DNA from: Mycolicibacterium hassiacum DSM 44199 | Lineage (GTDB): Bacteria; Actinomycetota; Actinomycetes; Mycobacteriales; Mycobacteriaceae | Assembly (NCBI RefSeq): GCF_900603025.1 | Contig: NZ_LR026975.1 | Coordinates: 2,852,001-2,916,000 of the forward strand | Direction of reading: 5' to 3' | DNA length: 64,000 bases | Shown: one piece after another, positions 24,805-38,584 of the stretch | Position numbering within the stretch: position 1 is the stretch's first letter | How the letters are laid out: every line of letters starts with the position of its first letter | Position numbers and translations under genes: made by a program | The notes under the pieces: model-generated | What the model was told of the DNA's origin: nothing | The model's database searches: none | Seen by the model: the letters and a program-made list of their open reading frames with translations, nothing else

Positions 24805-25322
24805 CTATCGCTCCTGCCCTGTTGATACGGGTGTCGTCCGAGTGGTCACATCGACACCGAGCACCCGGCTGGCGAGCGTCCGCGACAGCGAGTCCACCGA
24901 CGCCCGCAGGTCCGCCGCGATGGCGTCGGCCTGCTGTTTGAGTTGTTCCTCGGCCTGCGCCACCACGGCTGCCGCCTCCTCGGAGGCGCGACCACGCATG
25001 TCTTCCAGGATCTTCCGGCCCTCCGCCCGGGCGTCATCGCGGTAGCGAGACGCCTCGGCGCGGGCCTTGGCCATCTCTGCGTCGTAGTCGGCTTCGGCCG
25101 CCTGGAACTGTTCTGCCGCTTTCCGGCTGTCCTCCACCGTCTGCTTGATCATGGCTTCGCGCTCGGCGAGCACCGCCGAGATGGGTGGCACCACCCACTT
25201 GGCGATCACGCCGAGCACGATCAGGAAGAGCAGCAGGATGAAGATGAACGTGCCGTTGGGGATGAGGAAGTTGCCTCCCTCAGCCGCCAACAGAACGACG
25301 CTCGAGTCAGCCATGGTGGGCA

Positions 25323-25323
<1 letters not shown>
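24805..25323 (-). CDS. atpF: ATP synthase b' subunit
   Basis: The 172-residue stator subunit has a membrane helix [20 protein letters not shown] near residues 19-38 and a long coiled coil. ATG 25323 overlaps the atpE stop (TGATG), suggesting translational coupling. ATG 25314 (MADSSVVLL) is an alternative start. Confidence 0.94.
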
Positions 25324-25580
<257 letters not shown>

Positions 25581-25650
25581 CTATTTCCTCCTTGGTAACT
25601 GGTAGCGGGCTACCAGGTCGCGGGTCCTGCAGTTACTTGGTGAATCTGGT

Positions 25651-26406
25651 TCAGTCGTGGTGGTCGTCCAACTCCATCGCCTGGCTGAAGTACAGCACCG
25701 TCAGCAGCGCGAAGATGAACGCCTGGATGGCGCCGATGAACAGGTCGAACGACTTCCAGATCGCGTTCGGCGCCCACATGATCCATGCCGGGAACAGCGC
25801 GATGATCGCGACCATGATGCCGCCGGCGAAGATGTTGCCGAAAAGTCGGAGCGACAACGACACCGGTTTGGCGATCTCTTCGACGATGTTGATCGGCGCG
25901 AGCAGCCACACGTGGCCCTTCAGCAGCCGCAGCGGGTGTCCGATGATGCCGCGGCGCCAGAAGCCGGCCAGCTGGTAGCAGATGAAGACGAAGAGACCGA
26001 GGGCGAGCACGAAGTTGATGTCGGCCGCGGCCGGCTTGAGCAGCTCGTGGATTCCGGTCTCGTCGCGGTACTGCACCGGCAGCACCGCGAGCCAGTTGGC
26101 GATCAGGATGTAGACGAACAGCGCCACGCCCAGCGGGAGCACGAACGGCGCGATCCGCAGACCGATCGAGGACTCGACCTGGTTGCGCACCTGGATGGTG
26201 ATCGCCTCCCAGAACAGCTGCACCCCGGTGGGAACACCGCTCGAGGTGATCTTCGCGCGCAGGTAGAACGCCAGCGCCAGCACGATCACCGCGGCAATGG
26301 TGGCCGACAGCAGCGTGTCGATGTTGACGGTCAGCCCGAACCAGTGGACCTCGTCGTGTACACCGACGTGGATGCCGGAGTCGGCGGCCTGGATCACCTC
26401 GGTCAT
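25651..26406 (-). CDS. atpB: ATP synthase a subunit
   Basis: The 251-residue membrane subunit forms the proton half-channels. It carries the essential Arg in [17 protein letters not shown] and the conserved [19 protein letters not shown]. Its start overlaps the stop of the upstream gene by 4 nt. It is followed by the c subunit after a 73-bp gap. Confidence 0.96.
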   Translation of the reverse strand: MTEVIQAADSGIHVGVHDEVHWFGLTVNIDTLLSATIAAVIVLALAFYLRAKITSSGVPTGVQLFWEAITIQVRNQVESSIGLRIAPFVLPLGVALFVYILIANWLAVLPVQYRDETGIHELLKPAAADINFVLALGLFVFICYQLAGFWRRGIIGHPLRLLKGHVWLLAPINIVEEIAKPVSLSLRLFGNIFAGGIMVAIIALFPAWIMWAPNAIWKSFDLFIGAIQAFIFALLTVLYFSQAMELDDHHD

Positions 26407-26870
26407 TCCCCTGTGGTCTCCCCTTCGGTTGTGGCTCCGCCTGCGGTCGCGGCTTCAGCGTCCTCGGCGCGGATCTTCTTCGCCACGGGCAACACGGCGG
26501 AGAAGACCAAGAGAATCTGGAACAGCGCCATGCCGAAAACCACGCCCAAGCCTTCGGGTTTGAAGACGAATGCGATGGCCAGGCCGATGGCGGTCAGTAT
26601 CGCCAAGCGCGTCATGGAGTTCAGCGCGAGCTTGCGCTTGAGCGGATTCGCCTCGGCGGCCACGGACGCAACTGAGCGACGGACCAGCAGGGCGTTGATC
26701 AGGCCCAGCGCCAGTCCGACGCCGAAGAACAGACCGACCGTCGGATGGCCCAGCTGCCAGGTGGCCAGCGTGGCCAGCGCGGTGAGGACGACGCAGATGA
26801 CAAACAGACGGGTGGGCCTGAACGCGACCGAGGGCGCCACCAACGGCGCGCCCTGCGCTGGCGTGGTCAC
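26403..26870 (-). CDS. atpI: AtpI-like membrane protein, Rv1303 homologue
   Basis: The 155-residue protein has about four membrane helices (for example [20 protein letters not shown] and [19 protein letters not shown]). It occupies the AtpI position at the head of the ATP synthase operon, overlapping atpB by ATGA. AtpI proteins help c-ring assembly in other bacteria. The assignment here rests on position and topology. Confidence 0.8.
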   Translation of the reverse strand: MTTPAQGAPLVAPSVAFRPTRLFVICVVLTALATLATWQLGHPTVGLFFGVGLALGLINALLVRRSVASVAAEANPLKRKLALNSMTRLAILTAIGLAIAFVFKPEGLGVVFGMALFQILLVFSAVLPVAKKIRAEDAEAATAGGATTEGETTGE

Positions 26871-27072
26871 TTCGTCACCTCGATCCCCGCGGTTCCGGTG
26901 GAGCTGTCCCGATGATTTGCGTGCGTCGCGCCCTGCGCGTAGCGGAGCGCTTCACGCTCGCTGGAATCACCCAAGGGGCAGCTCCCTGTGATCGGTCATG
27001 GTCTGGTTCGAGACGGTTACGAACCGCCGGCCCGCACAGGCCGGCAACCCGCGAGGGTCTCCGGGTTCTGCG

Positions 27073-27084
27073 AGCACCCTAACA
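27073..27084 (-). promoter_or_regulatory. Possible extended -10 promoter of the atp operon
   Basis: In the 242-bp gap between wecA and atpI the minus strand reads TGTTAGGGT, an extended -10 (TGN-TANNNT, the TAGGGT at 27076-27081). No good -35 is visible. The rest of the gap shows no gene. Confidence 0.35.
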
Positions 27085-27112
27085 CATGGTGAGGGGCGTA
27101 TTCGCAGCCCTA

Positions 27113-28324
27113 CTACCCACCGTCGTATGCCTGTTCGGCGCGCCGATCGTCGGGTCGCAGCAACGGGATCAGGGTGACCACGACGGCGACCAGAATGGCG
27201 ACCAACATGACCGCCCCGGTGTAGCGCGGGTCGAAGAAGACCGTGCTGGCCGCGCCCAGCGCGACGATGCCCACCCACAAGTAGATCAGCAGCACCACCC
27301 GGCGATGCGAATGCCCGATCTGCAGCAGCCGGTGGTGCAGGTGCATCTTGTCCGGGCTGAACGGGCTGCGTCCGGCGCGGGTCCGGCGCACGATCGCCAG
27401 CAGCATGTCCAGCGCCGGCACGAACACCACCGCCACCACGAGCAGGAACGGGGACAGCAGCGCGAACACGTCGCGCACCCCGTAGGCCGTCTGGGAGATG
27501 GGCCCGGCCGCGGTCGTCGACGCGGCGGCGAGCATCAGCCCGATCAGCATGGAGCCGGAGTCCCCCATGAAGATCTTGGCCGGGTGGAAGTTGTGCGGCA
27601 GAAAGCCCAGGCAGGCGCCGGCCAGCACCACCGAGATGACGGCGGGCGGGTAGAACAGCACATCACCGCCGTGGTCGCGCAGCAGCCCGATGGAGAAGAT
27701 GCAGATGGCCGACGCCGTGATCAGGCCGAGCCCGGCGGCGAGCCCGTCGAGGCCGTCGACGAAGTTCATCGCGTTGACGATGGCCACCGTCAGCGCGAGC
27801 GTGAGCAGGATCGACGACACCTGATCGAGCACGATGGTGCCCACCCCGCCGATCGGGATGTACAGCACGCTCCAGGCCACCCCCATGGTGACCAGCACGC
27901 TCGCCGCGGTGATCTGGCCGGCGAACTTGGTCAGCGCGTCGAGACCCCAGCGGTCGTCGATGAGGCCGACCACCATGATCAGCCCACCCGCGACCACCAC
28001 CGCGGGCATCCCGGTGGAGTACACGAAACCCCTTGTCAGCGCTGGCAACTGGGAGGCCAGCAGCACCGCGGCCACCACGCCCAGATACATCGCCAGCCCA
28101 CCCATCCGCGGAGTGGGGTGCACGTGCACGTCGCGTTCCCGCGGGTAGGCCACCGCACCGAGACGGCGGGCCAGCACCCGCACCCACCCGGTCGCGAAGT
28201 AGGTGATGATCGCGGCGGTGAGCCCGACCAGCGCGAGTTCGCGCAGCGGCACGCCGGCACCACGCTCGTTGAGCGCCAGCACCGTCTCCTCCGCCGCGCT
28301 GAGCATCACCGAACCGTACGCCAC
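27113..28324 (-). CDS. wecA: Undecaprenyl-phosphate N-acetylglucosaminyl 1-phosphate transferase WecA
   Basis: This 403-residue polytopic membrane enzyme is the homologue of Rv1302 (rfe). It has GLIDDRWGLDALTKFAGQ, NAMNFVDGLDGLAAG, FMGDSGSMLIGLMLA and the cytoplasmic HLHHRLLQIGHSHR histidine motif of the family. It transfers GlcNAc-1-phosphate to decaprenyl phosphate, the first step in the linker joining arabinogalactan to peptidoglycan. ATG 28306 (MLSAAEET) is an alternative start. Confidence 0.94.
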   Translation of the reverse strand: MAYGSVMLSAAEETVLALNERGAGVPLRELALVGLTAAIITYFATGWVRVLARRLGAVAYPRERDVHVHPTPRMGGLAMYLGVVAAVLLASQLPALTRGFVYSTGMPAVVVAGGLIMVVGLIDDRWGLDALTKFAGQITAASVLVTMGVAWSVLYIPIGGVGTIVLDQVSSILLTLALTVAIVNAMNFVDGLDGLAAGLGLITASAICIFSIGLLRDHGGDVLFYPPAVISVVLAGACLGFLPHNFHPAKIFMGDSGSMLIGLMLAAASTTAAGPISQTAYGVRDVFALLSPFLLVVAVVFVPALDMLLAIVRRTRAGRSPFSPDKMHLHHRLLQIGHSHRRVVLLIYLWVGIVALGAASTVFFDPRYTGAVMLVAILVAVVVTLIPLLRPDDRRAEQAYDGG

Positions 28325-28385
28325 GTGACCTTCCGCCTAGCGATGCCTGTCCCTGCCGTCAACAAAGCATGTCACCGGATCACCA

Positions 28386-29039
28386 CTACCCGGTCAGCGT
28401 CGGGGGCTCCACCCCCAGCACCTCGGCGATCGCCTCGACGGTGACCGGGCCCTCGCGCAGCACCCGCGGATGCGCGCCGGTGAGGTCGACGATTGTCGAC
28501 GCCGCCTGCCGGTCCGAGGGGCCGGCGTCGAGGTAGACCGCGACCCGGTCGCCGAGCTGCGCTCGGGCCTGTTCGGCGGTGACCGCGGCGGGCTGACCGG
28601 AGATGTTGGCGCTGGAGACCGCCATCGGGCCGACCGCCCGCAGCACCTCGATGGCCACCGGGTGCAGCGGCATGCGCAGCATCACGGTCCCGTAGGCGTC
28701 GCCGAGGTCCCACTGCAGTGACGGCGCCTGCCGCACGACCAGGCTCAGCGCGCCCGGCCAGAACGCCCGGATGAGCTCGCGCGCCGCCGGCGGCACCGAG
28801 AACACCAGCCCCTCGATGGTGTGCCAGGAGCCCACCAACACCGGGACCGGCATGTCGCGGCCGCGCCCCTTGGCCTCGAGCAGCGCGGCGACCGCCTCGC
28901 GGTTGAACGCGTCCGCGCCGATGCCGTAGACGGTGTCGGTGGGCAGCACCACCAGCCGACCGCCCTTGACCGCGCTGATCGCCGCGGCGATCCCGGCGGC
29001 GCGGGACTGTTCGTCGGTGCAGTCGTAAACCTCGGTCAC
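28386..29039 (-). CDS. tsaC: Threonylcarbamoyl-AMP synthase (Sua5/YwlC/TsaC)
   Basis: The 217-residue protein has the YrdC-domain motifs GGRLVVLPTDTVYGIGADAF, AFWPGALSLVV and VSSANISGQPA. It makes threonylcarbamoyl-AMP for the t6A37 modification of tRNAs that read ANN codons. The GTG start overlaps the prmC stop by 4 nt (GTGA), an arrangement shared with the homologue Rv1301. Confidence 0.92.
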   Translation of the reverse strand: MTEVYDCTDEQSRAAGIAAAISAVKGGRLVVLPTDTVYGIGADAFNREAVAALLEAKGRGRDMPVPVLVGSWHTIEGLVFSVPPAARELIRAFWPGALSLVVRQAPSLQWDLGDAYGTVMLRMPLHPVAIEVLRAVGPMAVSSANISGQPAAVTAEQARAQLGDRVAVYLDAGPSDRQAASTIVDLTGAHPRVLREGPVTVEAIAEVLGVEPPTLTG

Positions 29040-29887
29040 GACACCAGCCTCTCACCGGATCGGGTCGCGGTGACGAACCGTGGCCGTCCGGTCAGGTCAC
29101 GGCGGGGCGTAACGTCGACGAAACCGCCGGCCCGCTCGAAGGCGGCGACGGTGCGCGCCGAGGTGCTGTCGTCGTGTTCGACACCGCAGTGCCCGCCGGT
29201 GCGCAGCCACCGGAACGCCAGCCGTACCACGGCCTCGATGACCACCATTCCGTCCGGGCCGCCGAACAGGGCGTGCGCGGGATCGTACTGGGCCACTTCG
29301 GGTTCCAACTCAGCGCCGTCGGGAAGGTAGGGCGGGTTGGCGACGATCAGGTCCACCTGCGCGTCGAGCTCGGGCAGCAGATCGGGCGTGGTCACGTCGG
29401 CGCGGATCACCTCGATCCGGGTTGCGGCGAGGTTTCGCCGTGCGTAGTCCAACGCCTCGGGCGAGTCGTCGATCGCGATGATGCGGGCATCGGGGCGGTA
29501 CTTCGCCAGCGCGAGCGCCAGCGCACCCGAACCCGTGCACAGGTCGACGATCACAGGATCGGGCGACAGCTCTTGCGCCACCGCCCATTCCAGCAACGAC
29601 TCGGTCTCCGGGCGCGGGGTGAACACCCCTGGCCCGACTTCGACGGTAACCGGACCGAACGCCGTGTTGCCGATGACGTGCTGCAGTGGCATGCGCTGCG
29701 CGCGGCGGGTGATCAGCGGCCAGTACCGGTCGTGGAAGTCGTCGCCGGCCTCGACGAACAGCAGACCGGTCCGGTCGGTGCCGAGTACATGCGCCGCCAA
29801 CAGCTCGGCGTCGGTGCGCGGTGACGCGACGCCGGCCTCGGCGAGCGCCGCCGCGGCGGCGTCGATCTCCCGGCGGAGTGTGGTCAT
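29036..29887 (-). CDS. prmC: Peptide chain release factor N5-glutamine methyltransferase
   Basis: The 283-residue protein (formerly HemK) has the SAM-binding motif [17 protein letters not shown] and the catalytic NPPY motif in [13 protein letters not shown]. It methylates the glutamine of the GGQ motif in release factors. ATG 29887 overlaps the prfA stop (ATGA), so enzyme and substrate are translationally coupled. Confidence 0.95.
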   Translation of the reverse strand: MTTLRREIDAAAAALAEAGVASPRTDAELLAAHVLGTDRTGLLFVEAGDDFHDRYWPLITRRAQRMPLQHVIGNTAFGPVTVEVGPGVFTPRPETESLLEWAVAQELSPDPVIVDLCTGSGALALALAKYRPDARIIAIDDSPEALDYARRNLAATRIEVIRADVTTPDLLPELDAQVDLIVANPPYLPDGAELEPEVAQYDPAHALFGGPDGMVVIEAVVRLAFRWLRTGGHCGVEHDDSTSARTVAAFERAGGFVDVTPRRDLTGRPRFVTATRSGERLVS

Positions 29888-30957
29888 GCCTGTTGGAGTC
29901 GTGCCTGCCGGTCGGCGGCGGCCAGGGCGTCGAGCAGCGCATCCAGATCGCCGTCGAGCACCTGGTCGAGGTTGTGCGCCTTGTAGTTGATCCGGTGGTC
30001 GGTGATCCGGTTCTCCGGGAAGTTGTAGGTGCGGATGCGCTCGCTGCGGTCCACGGTGCGGATCTGGCTGGCCCGGTCGGCCGATGCCTCGGCCGCGGCC
30101 TGTTCCTCGGCCAGGGCCTGCAGGCGTGCGGCCAGCACCTGCATGGCACGGATCTTGTTCTGCAGCTGGCTGCGCTCGTTCTGGCAGGTGACCACGATGC
30201 CGGTGGGCAGATGGGTGATGCGCACCGCGGAGTCGGTGGTGTTCACTCCCTGGCCGCCCTTGCCGGAGGACCGGAAAACGTCGATGCGCAGGTCGTTCTC
30301 GTCGATCTGTACCTGCTCGACCTCTTCGGGCTCCGGGTAGACCAGCACGCCCGCCGCCGAGGTGTGGATCCGGCCCTGCGACTCGGTCACCGGCACCCGC
30401 TGCACACGGTGCACACCGCCTTCGAATTTCAGCCGGGCCCACACGCCGTCGGCGGAGTCGCCCTTGCTGCGGATCGACAGCGTGGCTTCCTTGTAGCCGC
30501 CGAGATCGGAGAAGGTCTCGTCGAGCACCGTGACCGCCCAGCCGCGCCGCTCGGCGTAGCGGATGTACATGCGGGCCAGGTCGGCGGCGAACAGCGCCGA
30601 CTCCTCACCGCCCTCCCCCGACTTCACCTCGAGCACGATGTCGTCGGGATCGTGCGGATCGCGGGGCGCCAGCAGGTCGGCCAGCTGCTCCTCGAGTTCG
30701 GCGACCTTGGCGGTCAGCTCGGTGACTTCGGCGGCGAACGAATCGTCGTCGGCGGCCAGTTCCCGGGCCGCCTCGAGATCACCGCGGGTGGCTTCGAGCT
30801 TGCGGTACGTCGTGACGATCGGCGACAGCTGCGCGAACCGCCGGCCCACCTTGCGGGCGCGGGCGGCGTCGCTGTGCAGGTTCGGGTCGGACAGCTGGCG
30901 TTCGAGGTCGGCATGCTCGGCCAGCACCGCCCCGAGGGCAGGCGCGTTGTCCGTCAT
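29884..30957 (-). CDS. prfA: Peptide chain release factor 1
   Basis: This 357-residue RF1 recognises UAA and UAG stop codons. It carries the catalytic GGQ loop in [20 protein letters not shown] and the RF1-type PxT anticodon-like motif in [13 protein letters not shown]. The length is standard. It is followed immediately by prmC. Confidence 0.97.
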   Translation of the reverse strand: MTDNAPALGAVLAEHADLERQLSDPNLHSDAARARKVGRRFAQLSPIVTTYRKLEATRGDLEAARELAADDDSFAAEVTELTAKVAELEEQLADLLAPRDPHDPDDIVLEVKSGEGGEESALFAADLARMYIRYAERRGWAVTVLDETFSDLGGYKEATLSIRSKGDSADGVWARLKFEGGVHRVQRVPVTESQGRIHTSAAGVLVYPEPEEVEQVQIDENDLRIDVFRSSGKGGQGVNTTDSAVRITHLPTGIVVTCQNERSQLQNKIRAMQVLAARLQALAEEQAAAEASADRASQIRTVDRSERIRTYNFPENRITDHRINYKAHNLDQVLDGDLDALLDALAAADRQARLQQA

Positions 30958-31056
30958 GTCCGTCGTCCTCTCCGCCGATCGCTGTCCCGGGTAGACACGA
31001 ACCGACGCCCGGTCCCGGCTCGCACGCGAGCAGCAGACCGAGCGTCGGTCGAACAG

Positions 31057-31293
31057 CTATTTGTCGGCGGTCTTGGTGCCACCGACCTTGCGCTTGCCGT
31101 AACGCTTCTCGAACCGAGCGACCCGGCCGCCGCTGTCGAGGATCTTCTGCTTGCCGGTGTAGAACGGATGGCACTGCGAGCAGACCTCGACGTGGATCTG
31201 CCCGCTCTTCTTGGTGCTGCGGGTGGTGAAGGTGTTCCCGCAGCCGCAGATCACCGTGGTCGGGACGTACTCAGGGTGAATACCCGTCTTCAT
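31057..31293 (-). CDS. rpmE: Ribosomal protein L31, zinc-binding form
   Basis: The 78-residue protein starts [20 protein letters not shown] and has the zinc cysteines CGC and CSQC of the C+ form, which is expressed when zinc is sufficient. The longer upstream open frame is not needed. It lies between rho and prfA as in other actinobacteria. Confidence 0.95.
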   Translation of the reverse strand: MKTGIHPEYVPTTVICGCGNTFTTRSTKKSGQIHVEVCSQCHPFYTGKQKILDSGGRVARFEKRYGKRKVGGTKTADK

Positions 31294-31462
31294 GGTTTCC
31301 TCTTCGATCGTGGGCCCCGGGTCGCCGCTGCCGAGTCGTTCGGGCAGTTGACGGCGTGAACCGGAACCGAGGGTGTGGATCAATTATGCCAGGCCGCGAT
31401 TCCGGCGCGCCGCGGGCCGCACGACGGGTACGCGTGCGCCGGAATCCCCCGGTCAGGGCCGC

Positions 31463-33487
31463 TCAGTCGACGTCCATCGAGCCCGGTGCGGTCTTGGAGA
31501 CCTGCATCAGGAACTCGAAGTTGTTCTTGGTCTTGCGCAGCTGGTTGAGCAGCAGGTCGATCGCCTGGTGGCTGTCCAGGCCGCTCAGCAGGCGGCGCAG
31601 CTTGTGCACGACCGCGAACTCGTCGGGCGACATCAGCAGCTCGTCCTTGCGGGTGCCGGACGGGCCGACGTCGACGGCCGGGAACACCCGCCGCTCGGCG
31701 ATCTTGCGATCGAGCTTGAGCTCGGCGTTACCGGTGCCCTTGAACTCCTCGAAGATCACGGTGTCACCGGTGGAGCCGGTCTCGACCATCGCGGTGGCGA
31801 TGATGGTCAGCGAACCGCCCTCCTCGATGTTGCGGGCCGCGCCGAGGAACCGCTTCGGCGGGTACAGCGCGGTGGAGTCCACACCGCCGGACAGGATCCG
31901 GCCCGACGCCGGCGAGGCGTTGTTGTACGCCCGGCCCAGTCGGGTGATCGAGTCGAGCAGCACGACCACGTCCTTGCCCTGCTCCACCAGCCGCTTGGCC
32001 CGCTCGATGGCCAGCTCGGCGACGGTGGTGTGGTCGGACGGCGGGCGGTCGAAGGTCGAGGAGATGACCTCGCCCTTGACCGACCGCTGCATGTCGGTGA
32101 CCTCCTCCGGACGCTCGTCGACGAGCACCACCATCAGGTGGCATTCCGGGTTGTTGGTCGTGATCGCGTTGGCGATGTCCTGCAGGACGGTGGTCTTACC
32201 GGCCTTGGGCGGCGACACGATCAGCGCGCGCTGCCCCTTGCCGATCGGCATGATCAGGTCGATCACCCGGGTGGTGAGCTTGTCCGGCGTGGTCTCCAGC
32301 CGCAGCCGCTGATTCGGGTACAGCGGGGTCAGCTTGCTGAACTCCGGCCGGTTCTTGGCCGCCTCGACCGGGCCGCCGTTGACGCTGTCGATGCGCACCA
32401 GCGGGTTGAACTTCTGCCGCTGATTGGGCTGCTCGCCCTCCCGCGGCACCCGCACCGCGCCGGTGATCGCATCGCCGCGGCGCAGGCCGTACTTGCGCAC
32501 CATGTTCATCGACACGTACACGTCGTTCGGCCCCGGCAGATAGCCGGAGGTCCGGACGAACGCGTAGTTGTCGAGCACGTCGAGGATGCCGGCGACCGGC
32601 TGCAGCACGTCGTCCTCGCGCAGCTCGGCCTCACCGTCACCGCCACCGCGTTCCCGGCGGCGCCGGTCACGGAACCGGCGGCCACGACGTCCCTGGCGGC
32701 CCTCGCCCTCGTCCTCGGCGCGGCCCTGGCCGTCCTGGTCGCCGGCGTCGGCCTCGGGCTTGGTCTCCGGTGCGCCGGTCTTCTCGTCGCCGGTCTTCTC
32801 GTCGGCCTTGGTGTCGGTGGCCGGTGCGTCGGTCCCGGTCTGGGCCGAACCCTCGGTCTTCGCCTCGTCCTTCACGTCGGCCTTCACGTCGTCCTTCGCG
32901 TCGGCCTTCTTCACGTCGGCCTTCGCGTCGGCCCCGGCGTCGGCCTGCCCGGCCGGAGCACCGGGCTCCCGGGCCGCCCTGCGCGCGCGTCGCGGCTGCT
33001 CGGCCGCGGGGGTTTCGGTAGCGCCGCCCTTGGTGTCGGCAGCGTCGGCAGCAGCCTTCTCCGGCTGATTTGTGGTAGCGGTCACATCGTCGCCGCCCTT
33101 CGCATCTTTGACGGCCGCATCGGTCGCGTCCGCCTTGGTATCGGTACCGGCGTCGCCGGTCTTGGTGTCCCCGTTCTGGCGGCTCTTGCCGTTGGACGCG
33201 GCGCGGGCCTCACGGATCGCGGCGATCAACTCGCTCTTGCGCATCCCGGACGCGCCCTCGACACCGATCTCCTTGGCCAGTGCGCGCAGCTCGGGCAGCA
33301 CCATCGCGGTCAACGCGCCGCTGCCGCGGCCGGACCTGGTCCGGGTGGCGCGCGCGTCGGTGGCACCGTCTGCGGCGGGAGTGGTCTCGGACACAGCCGC
33401 AGCGGACGTCGAATTCTTCTGATCCACCGGGATGGACAGCTGATTGTTGTCACTGCCCTGGGCTGTGATCAGGTCCGTTTCGGTCAC
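31463..33487 (-). CDS. rho: Transcription termination factor Rho with large N-terminal insertion
   Basis: The 674-residue protein is far longer than E. coli Rho (419). Residues 45-85 hold the Rho N-terminal helix bundle (ALTAMVLPELRALAKEIGVE). Residues about 95-275 are a low-complexity insertion rich in Ala, Asp, Lys and Glu, ending in an Arg/Gly-rich stretch (RQGRRGRRFRDRRRRERG). The RNA-binding fold follows (GYLPGPNDVYVSMNMVRKYG), then the ATPase with the P-loop PPKAGKTTVLQD near residue 425. Large insertions are known in mycobacterial Rho and affect RNA binding and termination. It has its own promoter and a leader of about 210 nt. Confidence 0.97.
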   Translation of the reverse strand: MTETDLITAQGSDNNQLSIPVDQKNSTSAAAVSETTPAADGATDARATRTRSGRGSGALTAMVLPELRALAKEIGVEGASGMRKSELIAAIREARAASNGKSRQNGDTKTGDAGTDTKADATDAAVKDAKGGDDVTATTNQPEKAAADAADTKGGATETPAAEQPRRARRAAREPGAPAGQADAGADAKADVKKADAKDDVKADVKDEAKTEGSAQTGTDAPATDTKADEKTGDEKTGAPETKPEADAGDQDGQGRAEDEGEGRQGRRGRRFRDRRRRERGGGDGEAELREDDVLQPVAGILDVLDNYAFVRTSGYLPGPNDVYVSMNMVRKYGLRRGDAITGAVRVPREGEQPNQRQKFNPLVRIDSVNGGPVEAAKNRPEFSKLTPLYPNQRLRLETTPDKLTTRVIDLIMPIGKGQRALIVSPPKAGKTTVLQDIANAITTNNPECHLMVVLVDERPEEVTDMQRSVKGEVISSTFDRPPSDHTTVAELAIERAKRLVEQGKDVVVLLDSITRLGRAYNNASPASGRILSGGVDSTALYPPKRFLGAARNIEEGGSLTIIATAMVETGSTGDTVIFEEFKGTGNAELKLDRKIAERRVFPAVDVGPSGTRKDELLMSPDEFAVVHKLRRLLSGLDSHQAIDLLLNQLRKTKNNFEFLMQVSKTAPGSMDVD

Positions 33488-33705
33488 GGATTTCCTTTCT
33501 TTCCCTCGCTGATCAAGTCACGCGGGGGTGCTGGGCGTTCAGGTGATTCACTGAACGCGTGGGTCCCACCATTGCCTCTGCAACGGTGATCGCCGGGACT
33601 CACCGGCATACGGCGAGCCGTCAGTCCACGAGATGAACACCTGAGGGGGAAGTGTCGTCCGGGTGTCGGCGCAGGCAGAGACGCTGCGATTACTGGACAA
33701 CTGCG

Positions 33706-33734
33706 AGAATATCGTGCATCCGGGGCGGAAGCAA
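33706..33734 (-). promoter_or_regulatory. Promoter of rho with a long 5' leader
   Basis: On the minus strand TTGCTT (33729-33734) and TATTCT (33706-33711) are separated by 17 bp, a good sigma-A promoter. Transcription should start near 33699, about 210 nt before the rho start. The remaining thrB-rho gap (33488-33809) has no gene. It includes the tandem 13-bp repeat GGTGGGTCTCCGG near 33781 and 33797, just after thrB. Confidence 0.6.
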
Positions 33735-33809
33735 GAATTCCGATGTTCGGCGTGTACCGATACCGCTGGTCATGACACCGGGTGGGTCTCCGGGGGTGGG
33801 TCTCCGGCG

Positions 33810-37153
<3,344 letters not shown>

Positions 37154-37164
<11 letters not shown>

Positions 37165-38584
37165 CGCTCGTTACCTCCAGACTCAGCAGATCGTCGACCG
37201 TCTCCCGGCGCAGGATCAGGCGCGCCCGGCCGTCACGCACCGCAACCACCGCCGGGCGGCCTACCATGTTGTAGCGGCTCGACATCGAATAGCAGTAGGC
37301 ACCGGTAGCGGCGACGCCGACCAGGTCACCGGGCCGGATATCGTCGGGAACCCAGGTATCGCGGACAACGATATCGCCGCTCTCACAATGCTTTCCGACA
37401 ACGCGGCCGAGCACCGACGAGCCTTCGCTCACCCGCGACAGCAGGCGGATGTCGTATTCGGCGCCGTACAGCGAGGTCCGGATGTTGTCGCTCATTCCAC
37501 CGTCGACGCTGACGTAGCGCCGGTACCGCTCGGGGCCGATGGCGACGTCCTTGACCGTGCCGACCTCGTACAGCGTGAAGGTCCCCGGGCCGGCGATCGC
37601 CCGGCCCGGTTCGACGACCAGCCGGGGCGCCGGCAGGCCTACCGCCGCCGACTCCTCGCGCACGATGGCCCCGAGTTTGGCGGCGAGCTCCTCCACCGGC
37701 GGCGGGTTGTCCTGGGGGAGATATGAGATCCCAAGTCCGCCACCGAGATCGACGATCGACATCTGGGCGGTCTTATCGACGCCGTACTCGGCGACCACAT
37801 CGCGCAGCAGCCCGATCACCCGGTGCGCGGCCAGTTCGAAGCCTGCAACGTCGAAGATCTGCGAGCCGATGTGGCTGTGCAGGCCGACCAGGCGCAGGTT
37901 CTCGGTCTCGAATACCCGCCGTATCCCCGCCATCGCCGCACCGCTGGCCAGCGACAGGCCGAACTTCTGGTCCTCATGCGCGGTCGAGATGAACTCGTGG
38001 GTGTGCGCCTCCACCCCGACGGTGACTCGCAGCAGCACGTCCTGCACGACGCCGGCGGCGCGGGCGATCTCGTCGAGCCGGTCGATCTCGATCATCGAGT
38101 CGACGACGATGTGCCCGACACCCGCCTTGACCGCGTCCCGGAGTTCCTGCACCGATTTGTTGTTGCCGTGCACCGCGATCCGCTCCGCGGGGAACCCGGC
38201 ATGCAGGGCGACGGCGAGCTCGCCACCGGTGCACACGTCCAGCGACAGGCCCTCCTGGTCGATCCAGCGGGCGATCTCAGTGCACAGGAAGGCCTTAGCG
38301 GCGTAGCGCACGTTCTCGCCGCCGCCGAAGGCCGCGGCCATCTCCCGGCACCGGGAGCGGAAGTCGTCCTCGTCGATGACGAAGGTCGGGGTACCGAACT
38401 CGGCGGCGATGTCGAGGACCGACACGCCGGCGACCCGTACCACCCCGTCATCACCGCGAACAACGTTGCGGGGCCACACATTCGGCGCGAGTTGCATCAC
38501 CTCCGCGGCAGTCAGCGGGCGTGGCGGGGCACCGCCGTGCGGAATCTCCTCGGCGTGGCGCGGACCGGCCGGATGCGCGATCAC
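37154..38584 (-). CDS. lysA: Diaminopimelate decarboxylase
   Basis: The 476-residue PLP enzyme has the lysine in [39 protein letters not shown] and the substrate Cys/Tyr region [14 protein letters not shown] and [14 protein letters not shown]. It makes lysine from meso-diaminopimelate, the last step of lysine synthesis. GTG 38584 overlaps the argS stop (GTGA). Confidence 0.96.

Noticed and set aside
31373..33589. 738-codon plus-strand frame with Val/Gly/Leu-rich repeats
   Set aside because: It is antisense to rho, and the repetitive look comes from the low-complexity Rho insertion.
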